DNA from: CAZVAR01 sp964625225
GTDB taxonomy: Bacteria; Pseudomonadota; Alphaproteobacteria; JAJUGE01
Assembly: GCA_964625225.1 (NCBI GenBank)
Contig: CAZVAR010000031.1
Coordinates: 1 to 27,607, forward strand
Length of the DNA stretch: 27,607 nucleotides
Reading direction: 5' to 3'
Shown: positions 23,091-27,607 of the stretch, one piece after another
Layout: each line of letters begins with the position of its first letter
Position numbering within the stretch: position 1 is the first letter of the stretch
The notes under the pieces: generated by a model
Seen by the model: only the letters and a program-made list of their open reading frames with translations
Databases searched by the model: none
What the model was told of the DNA's origin: nothing
Made by a program: the position numbers and the translations under genes

Positions 23091-25427
23091 ATGGGACAGT
23101 TCGGGTTCGGCCAGTCGGTTCGCCGCGTCGAGGATGTCCGTCTGGTTACCGGCCGGGGCCGCTACACCGACGACATCACGCTGGGGCGACAGGCCTATGC
23201 CTATGTGCTCCGCTCGCCCTATGCGCATGCGCGAATCCGCGGCATCGACACGGCGGCGGCGAAAGCGGCGCCGGGCGTGCTGGCGGTACTGACCGGCGCC
23301 GATGTGGCCGCCGACGGGCTCGGGACCATCCCCTGCCTGGTGCCGCTCAAGAACAAGGACGGCTCGCGCATGGTAGCGCCGCCGCGTCCGCTACTGGCGC
23401 AGGAGGCGGTCCGGCACGTCGGCGACGCGGTGGCGATGGTCGTGGCCGAGAGCTTGGCCGAGGCGCGCGATGCGGCCGAGCTGGTGGAGGTCGACTACGA
23501 GATGCTGCCGGCCGTGACCGCCACCGCCGGGGCGCTCGCCGACGGCGCGCCGCAGGTCTGGCCGGAGGCGAAGAACAATGTCTGCTTCGACTGGGAGATG
23601 GGTGACCGTGCCGCGGTCGACGCCGCCTTCCAGCGTGCCGCCCACGTGACCCGGATCGAGCTGGTCAACAACCGGGTCGTCGTTAATTCGATGGAGCCGC
23701 GCGTCGCGATCGGCGACTACGACCGGAACGACGACAAATACGTCCTCTACACCTCGAGCCAGGGTGTGCACGGGCTGCAGCGCCAGCTCGCCGGCCAGAT
23801 CTTCAAGGTGCCGAACCAGCGCGTCCGCGTCGTCACCCGCGACGTGGGCGGCGGCTTCGGCATGAAGATATTCCTCTATCCCGAGCAGGCGCTGGTGGTC
23901 TGGGCGGCCAAGAAGATCGGCCGGCCGGTCAAGTGGGTCAGCGATCGTGCCGAGGCCTTCACCAGCGACACGCAGGGGCGCGACCATGTCACCACCGCGG
24001 AGCTTGCGCTCGACGCGGACGGCAGGTTTCTCGGCATGCGGGTTTCGACGGTGGCCAATCTGGGGGCCTACCTGTCCAATTTCGGGCCGTTCATCCCGAC
24101 CATGGCCGGGGCCAAGATGTACGCCGCCGTCTATACCTGCCCGGCGATCGTGTTCTCGGTGAAGGGCGTCTTCACCAACACCGTTCCGGTGGATGCCTAT
24201 CGCGGCGCCGGGCGGCCCGAGGCCGCCTACTGCGTCGAGCGCCTCGTGGATGCCGCCGCGCGCGAGATGGGCCTGTCGCCGGCCGAGATCCGGCGCCGCA
24301 ACTTCATCCCGCCGGAAGCGATGCCCTACACGACCGCGCTCGGCGCCGAGTACGACAGCGGCGACTTCCGCCGGAACATGGAGGACGCCATGAAGGCGGC
24401 CGACTGGGACGGCTTCGAGGCACGGCGGCAGGAGGCGGCGCGGCGCGGCAAGTATCGCGGCATCGGCCTCGCTACCTACATCGAGGCCTGCGGCGGCGGC
24501 ATGGACGAGAATGCCACCATCACCTTCGACGAGGCCGGCCACGTCACGGTTCATGTCGGCAGCCAGTCGAACGGCCAGGGCCACGAGACCGCCTATGCCC
24601 AGCTCGTGGCCGACCGGCTCGGCTTGCCGATCGAGCAGATCACCATCTTCCAGGGCGACAGCGACCGCTACAATTTCGGCCGCGGCACCGGCGGCAGTCG
24701 CGCCCTGGCGGTCGGCGGCTCGGCAGTGCTCCGCGCGACGGAGAAGGTGATCGAGACCTGCAAGAAGATCGCCGCACGCCAGCTCGAGGCCGCGGAAGAG
24801 GACATCGAGTTTGCCGACGGTAAGTTCATCATCGCCGGCACCGACCGGACGGTCACCCTGACCGAGGTCGCCAGGGCCTCCTACATGCCGCAGAAGGTTG
24901 ACATCGACGAGGTTCGCCCTGGCATCGACGAGACCGCGCGCTTCATGCCCAAGGAGGCGACCTACCCGAACGGCTGCCATGTCGTGGAGCTCGAGATCGA
25001 CCCCGATACCGGCACGGTCTCGGTCGAGCGCTTTACCGTGGTCGACGATTTCGGGCGCGTGATGAACCCGATGATGCTGGCCGGCCAGGTTCATGGCGGC
25101 ATCGCCCAGGGTATCGGCCAGGCCCTGCTGGAGCGGACCGTCTATGATGAGGAGTCGGGCCAGCTCGTGACCGGCTCCTTCATGGACTACACGATGCCGC
25201 GCGCCGACGATCTGCCGAACATCGCGTTCGCCTACAACGAGATCCCCTGCACCCGCAATCCGCTCGGAGTCAAGGGCGCGGGCGAGGCGGGCGCGATCGG
25301 TGCACCGCCGGCGGTGATCAACGCCCTGGTCGACGCACTGTCGCCGCTCGGCGTGCGTCATGTCGACATGCCGGCGACCCCGGAGCGTCTCTGGCGCATC
25401 ATCCGGGAGCGACGGCAGGCGGCGTGA
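23091..25427 (+). CDS. CoxL-like molybdopterin-binding hydroxylase large subunit (AYRGAGR type)
   Basis: This is the large subunit of a molybdenum hydroxylase of the xanthine/CO dehydrogenase family, 778 residues. The N-terminal hammerhead domain begins RVEDVRLVTGRGRYTDDI. The molybdopterin-binding DVGGGFGMK lies at residues 251-259. The active-site loop is AYRGAGR (369-375), which places it with the form II / putative group, not with true CO dehydrogenases (AYxCSFR). The catalytic Glu is Glu732 in GVKGAGEAGAIGAPPAV. Aldehydes or N-heterocycles are possible substrates. The partner FAD (CoxM) and 2Fe-2S (CoxS) subunits are not in the window, so it is an orphan locally. It is coupled to the next gene by a GTGA overlap. 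The ATG at 23091 is supported by the family N terminus. Confidence 0.92.
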   Translation: MGQFGFGQSVRRVEDVRLVTGRGRYTDDITLGRQAYAYVLRSPYAHARIRGIDTAAAKAAPGVLAVLTGADVAADGLGTIPCLVPLKNKDGSRMVAPPRPLLAQEAVRHVGDAVAMVVAESLAEARDAAELVEVDYEMLPAVTATAGALADGAPQVWPEAKNNVCFDWEMGDRAAVDAAFQRAAHVTRIELVNNRVVVNSMEPRVAIGDYDRNDDKYVLYTSSQGVHGLQRQLAGQIFKVPNQRVRVVTRDVGGGFGMKIFLYPEQALVVWAAKKIGRPVKWVSDRAEAFTSDTQGRDHVTTAELALDADGRFLGMRVSTVANLGAYLSNFGPFIPTMAGAKMYAAVYTCPAIVFSVKGVFTNTVPVDAYRGAGRPEAAYCVERLVDAAAREMGLSPAEIRRRNFIPPEAMPYTTALGAEYDSGDFRRNMEDAMKAADWDGFEARRQEAARRGKYRGIGLATYIEACGGGMDENATITFDEAGHVTVHVGSQSNGQGHETAYAQLVADRLGLPIEQITIFQGDSDRYNFGRGTGGSRALAVGGSAVLRATEKVIETCKKIAARQLEAAEEDIEFADGKFIIAGTDRTVTLTEVARASYMPQKVDIDEVRPGIDETARFMPKEATYPNGCHVVELEIDPDTGTVSVERFTVVDDFGRVMNPMMLAGQVHGGIAQGIGQALLERTVYDEESGQLVTGSFMDYTMPRADDLPNIAFAYNEIPCTRNPLGVKGAGEAGAIGAPPAVINALVDALSPLGVRHVDMPATPERLWRIIRERRQAA

Positions 25428-26236
25428 CCTCCCCCTTCCCGGGCGACGCCCAGGAACGGGCGGACCTGCTCGACGAGGTGTGCCGTATCGCCCGCGAGGC
25501 CGGGGCGATCATCCTGCCCTATTATGCCGACCCGGACCTGGTGACGCAGAAGAAGGCGGACGCGTCGCCGGTCACGGCGGCCGACCACGCCGCCGAGGAG
25601 CGGATCGTGGCCGCCTTGGCCGCGATGACGCCGGAGATCCCGGTGGTCGCGGAGGAACTGATCGCCGCGGGTCACGTGCCGGATATCGGCGGCGGCCGCT
25701 TCTGGCTGGTCGATCCGCTCGACGGGACCAAGGAGTTCGTCCGCAAGATCCCGGAGTTCACCGTGAATATCGCTCTGGTCGAGGAGGGCCGCCCAGTGCT
25801 CGGTGCCGTCTATGTGCCGGCCGCGGATGCGCTCTATGCGGGAGCCGGGCCGGGCACCGCCTTCATGGAGACCGCTCGGGACGGCCGCCGGCCGATTCAC
25901 GTCCGTCCCATCGATCCCTGTGCCATCACGGTGGCAGTCAGCCGCACCTACGGCGCCGGTGTGCAGCTCAGCCGGTTTCTGGAGCGCTACCGCGTCCGGG
26001 AGCAGATTCAGATGGGCAGCTCCGTCAAATTCTGCCTGATTGCCCGTGGTACGGCCGACGTCTATCCCCGCTACGGCGGTTCCAGCGAATGGGACACTGC
26101 CGCCGGCCATGCCGTGCTGAACGCCGCGGGCGGCTCGGTACGCGAGGCCGAAGGGGACCGCGAGCTGGTCTACGGCAAGCCGGCCTTCGCCAATCCGAAC
26201 TTCATCGCCTGGGGCGGGCGGAGTTGGGAGGTTTGA
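25424..26236 (+). CDS. cysQ: 3'(2'),5'-bisphosphate nucleotidase, CysQ / inositol monophosphatase family
   Basis: This is a metal-dependent, lithium-sensitive-type phosphatase of 270 residues. The likely substrate is the 3'-phosphate of PAP (or PAPS), from sulfate assimilation, as for CysQ. Motifs in order are SPVTAADHAAEERIVAAL (near residue 45), VVAEE (near 76), WLVDPLDGTKEFVRK (near 95, the metal-binding DPxDGT) and SSEWDTAAGHAVLNAAGG (near 222). The DGTKEF ending fits CysQ better than inositol monophosphatase. The GTG start at 25424 overlaps the stop of the CoxL-like gene (GTGA). This coupling is unusual for cysQ. A weak hairpin (GGGAG 26226-26230, CTCCC 26238-26242) covers the stop codon. 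Confidence 0.88.
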   Translation: MTSPFPGDAQERADLLDEVCRIAREAGAIILPYYADPDLVTQKKADASPVTAADHAAEERIVAALAAMTPEIPVVAEELIAAGHVPDIGGGRFWLVDPLDGTKEFVRKIPEFTVNIALVEEGRPVLGAVYVPAADALYAGAGPGTAFMETARDGRRPIHVRPIDPCAITVAVSRTYGAGVQLSRFLERYRVREQIQMGSSVKFCLIARGTADVYPRYGGSSEWDTAAGHAVLNAAGGSVREAEGDRELVYGKPAFANPNFIAWGGRSWEV

Positions 26237-26290
26237 ACTCCCGAGACCTTCGGGGCGGCCGAGCGGAACGATGATGACGCCCGGGCTGTC

Positions 26291-26332
26291 GGTGGCGGAT
26301 ACGGATCCTGGGGCATGAGATCCGGCGCCACC
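26291..26332. repeat. Nested 42-nt inverted repeat
   Basis: GGTGGC (26291-26296) pairs with GCCACC (26327-26332), and inside it CGGATC (26302-26307) pairs with GATCCG (26319-26324), leaving an 11-nt loop. The internal loop is asymmetric (5 and 2 nt). It lies 55 nt after cysQ and could be a transcript end or a small RNA. Confidence 0.4.
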
Positions 26333-26488
26333 GGAAGCGTGTCGGCCGGGCCGCCCACGGCGTCGGATGCGGTCGCGGACGCGCTGTGCGACGTCGGTGC
26401 GATCGACGACAGTGGCGGCCGGACCGCCCCGCCGCAGCGAACGGATAATCGGCCGCCGCCGATCGCGGAGCGTAGCGAAGCACAGTAG
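26315..26488 (+). CDS. Possible 57-aa protein, unrecognised
   Basis: ATG at 26315 follows a GGGG and opens 57 codons (start MRSGATGSVSAG, end AERSEAQ). Most third positions are G or C, as in the neighbours, though a little less so. The product is polar and Pro-rich at the end, with no recognised domain. It may be chance; the ATG is inside the hairpin loop region. Confidence 0.2.
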   Translation: MRSGATGSVSAGPPTASDAVADALCDVGAIDDSGGRTAPPQRTDNRPPPIAERSEAQ

Positions 26489-26604
26489 TGTCGTGGACAC
26501 GCCCGCCTCCCCGGATATCGTTCGTCGGGCACACGATGCCGGCGGTGCGGGCGAAATCGCGCTCCGGCCCGACCTTCCGGGCGTGAGCGAGGGAGCGGCA
26601 TGAC

Positions 26605-26826
26605 ATGAAGGGCGATATGATCGAAGGCGATCGGACGGTTGCCGTCACTCGGCCGGAGGCCGGCTTCGTCGCCGCGGACCGGATGCAGATCCCGGGCAAG
26701 GTTGGTCGGTTCCGTCTGCGCGCCGGCAGGGTCGTGGAGTTCCGCGCGCTTTGCGAGATGCGGGTGACGCTGACCGCGATGCGCCCGGCGGTGCCCGCCG
26801 TCACCGGAGGCGCTGCGCTTGCCTGA
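26605..26826 (+). CDS. Possible 73-aa protein upstream of the Sua5 gene
   Basis: I do not recognise this protein. It is 73 residues long, with a mixed composition (IEGDRTVAVTRPEAGFVAAD, then IPGKVGRFRLRAGRVVEFRAL) that could form a small beta domain. Third codon positions are strongly GC, as in true genes here. A GAGGGAG stretch lies upstream of the ATG at 26605. Its stop lies just after the proposed TTG start of the Sua5 gene (8-bp overlap), which would allow coupling. Confidence 0.4.
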   Translation: MKGDMIEGDRTVAVTRPEAGFVAADRMQIPGKVGRFRLRAGRVVEFRALCEMRVTLTAMRPAVPAVTGGAALA

Positions 26827-27607
26827 GCCGGGTGCCCCGTCCTTGATCCGGCGTGCGGACGATGCGGCGCTGGCCGAGGCGGCCGAAGTGCTGCGGCGCG
26901 GCGGCCTCGTCGCCTTCCCGACGGAGACCGTGTACGGACTCGGCGCCGATGCCACGGACGATCGCGCCGTGGTGCGCGTATTCGAGGCGAAGGGGCGTCC
27001 GCGCTTCAATCCGCTGATCGTGCATGTCGCATCGCCGGATGCCGCGGCGGAGGTAGCCGCGTTCGACGCCCGGGCGCGGGAGCTCGCGGCACGATTCTGG
27101 CCGGGACCGCTGACCCTCGTACTTCCGCGCTCGTCCGGCTGCCCGGTGTCGCTGCTGGCGAGCGCCGGTCTCGACACCGTCGCCGTCCGGATCCCCGACC
27201 ATCCCGTGGCGCTGGCCCTGTTCCGGGCGACCGGTCGCCCCGTCGTCGCCCCCAGCGCCAACCGTTCCGGGGCGGTCAGCCCGACCACCGCCGCGCATGT
27301 GGCGGAAAGCCTCGGCGACGCCGTCGATCTGATCCTCGATGGCGGCCCCTGTCGGATCGGCATCGAGTCGACCGTGCTGGATCTCTCCGGCCCGCGGCCG
27401 GTATTGCTGCGGCCCGGCGGCATCACAGCGGAGGCGCTGGAGCGGCTGCTCGGCCCGCTCGACCGCCCGGCCGGCGAGGTCGTCGGCGATGCCGCCCGGC
27501 GGTCGCCCGGCATGCTGAGCCGGCACTATGCGCCGGACCGGCCGCTGCGGCTCGGGGCGACCGCGGCGGAACCCGGCGAGGCGCTGCTGGCCTGCGGCCC
27601 GAACCCG
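26819..27607 (+). CDS. Threonylcarbamoyl-AMP synthase, Sua5/YwlC type (partial, runs off the end)
   Basis: This enzyme makes threonylcarbamoyl-AMP from threonine, bicarbonate and ATP, the first step toward t6A37 of ANN-decoding tRNAs. The 263 visible codons cover the YrdC domain: LRRGGLVAFPTETVYGLGADA (near residue 25), the KGRPRFNPLIVHV nucleotide-binding loop (near 58), FWPGPLTLVL, and VVAPSANRSGAVSPT (near 142). CRIGIESTVLDLSG follows. SPGMLSRHYAPDRPLRL (near 230) opens the C-terminal Sua5 domain, so this is the two-domain type and not a short TsaC. The best start is TTG at 26819, 8 bases after GGAGG (26806-26810). The gene continues past the right edge; Sua5 proteins are usually 310-350 residues. 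Confidence 0.9.
   Translation, partial: MPEPGAPSLIRRADDAALAEAAEVLRRGGLVAFPTETVYGLGADATDDRAVVRVFEAKGRPRFNPLIVHVASPDAAAEVAAFDARARELAARFWPGPLTLVLPRSSGCPVSLLASAGLDTVAVRIPDHPVALALFRATGRPVVAPSANRSGAVSPTTAAHVAESLGDAVDLILDGGPCRIGIESTVLDLSGPRPVLLRPGGITAEALERLLGPLDRPAGEVVGDAARRSPGMLSRHYAPDRPLRLGATAAEPGEALLACGPNP

Larger units (their letters stand above)
26237..26818. other. 582-bp poorly coding spacer before the Sua5 gene
   Basis: No recognised gene is present. It contains a nested hairpin (26291-26332) and two small possible genes (26315-26488 and 26605-26826), listed separately. Longer frames on the minus strand are Arg/Pro-rich and look like shadows. I see no tRNA or other known RNA. Confidence 0.45.

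Noticed and set aside
23391..25361. Long minus-strand frame opposite the CoxL-like gene
   Set aside because: Shadow of a well-supported gene on the plus strand.
26226..26242. Hairpin over the cysQ stop codon as a terminator
   Set aside because: Only 5 bp with no T-run; too weak to call.

Overview
The window is GC-rich (about 70% by eye) and densely coded. The gene content and order (serC-serA, then hisZ-purA, NnrS/HemN, TRAP transporters, a CoxL-type oxidase) point to an alphaproteobacterium, probably of the Rhodospirillales type. Three runs of exactly ten N break serC (once) and purA (twice). They look like scaffold gaps, so this is probably a draft or metagenome assembly.

Layout. (1) 1-3228: a truncated NnrS, a complete NnrS overlapping it, and hemN, all on the plus strand. 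This is a nitric-oxide / anaerobic-haem neighbourhood that probably continues to the left of the window. (2) 3571-5090: a beta-decarboxylating dehydrogenase of the tartrate/D-malate type, coupled by an ATGA overlap to a MaoC-like hydratase. (3) 5125-8120: serC-serA, with a recognisable promoter, a structured serC leader and a hairpin-rich serC-serA spacer. (4) 8267-14475: an accessory block between serA and hisZ. It holds a six-Asp-box BNR protein facing a TRAP transporter operon (dctP-dctQ-dctM) that ends in a TetR regulator, a YflT-like small membrane-associated protein, and a lone terminase-small-subunit-like gene. (5) 14591-17040: hisZ-purA. (6) 16931-22692, minus strand: a padR-hlyD-RND efflux operon followed by two small unrecognised genes, the last overlapping the 3' end of purA. 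(7) 23091-26236: an orphan CoxL-like molybdenum hydroxylase large subunit, coupled by a GTGA overlap to a CysQ-like phosphatase. (8) 26237-27607: a poorly coding spacer with a long hairpin and small ORFs, then a Sua5/TsaC gene that runs off the end.

The best regulatory signals are two. Between the BNR gene and dctP there is an 18-bp palindrome with CAAAC-N4-GTTTG in its core, and a degenerate second copy placed where it would cover the dctP start site. The TetR encoded at the end of the TRAP operon is the obvious candidate ligand. Upstream of padR there are two 16-bp direct repeats, each with an (im)perfect ATCGG-N-CCGAT palindrome, as expected for autoregulation of the efflux operon. I did not find a clearly undescribed multi-gene system. 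The strongest candidates for follow-up are the BNR/TRAP/TetR regulon, the orphan terminase-like gene with its AT-rich promoter region, and the CoxL-CysQ pair.
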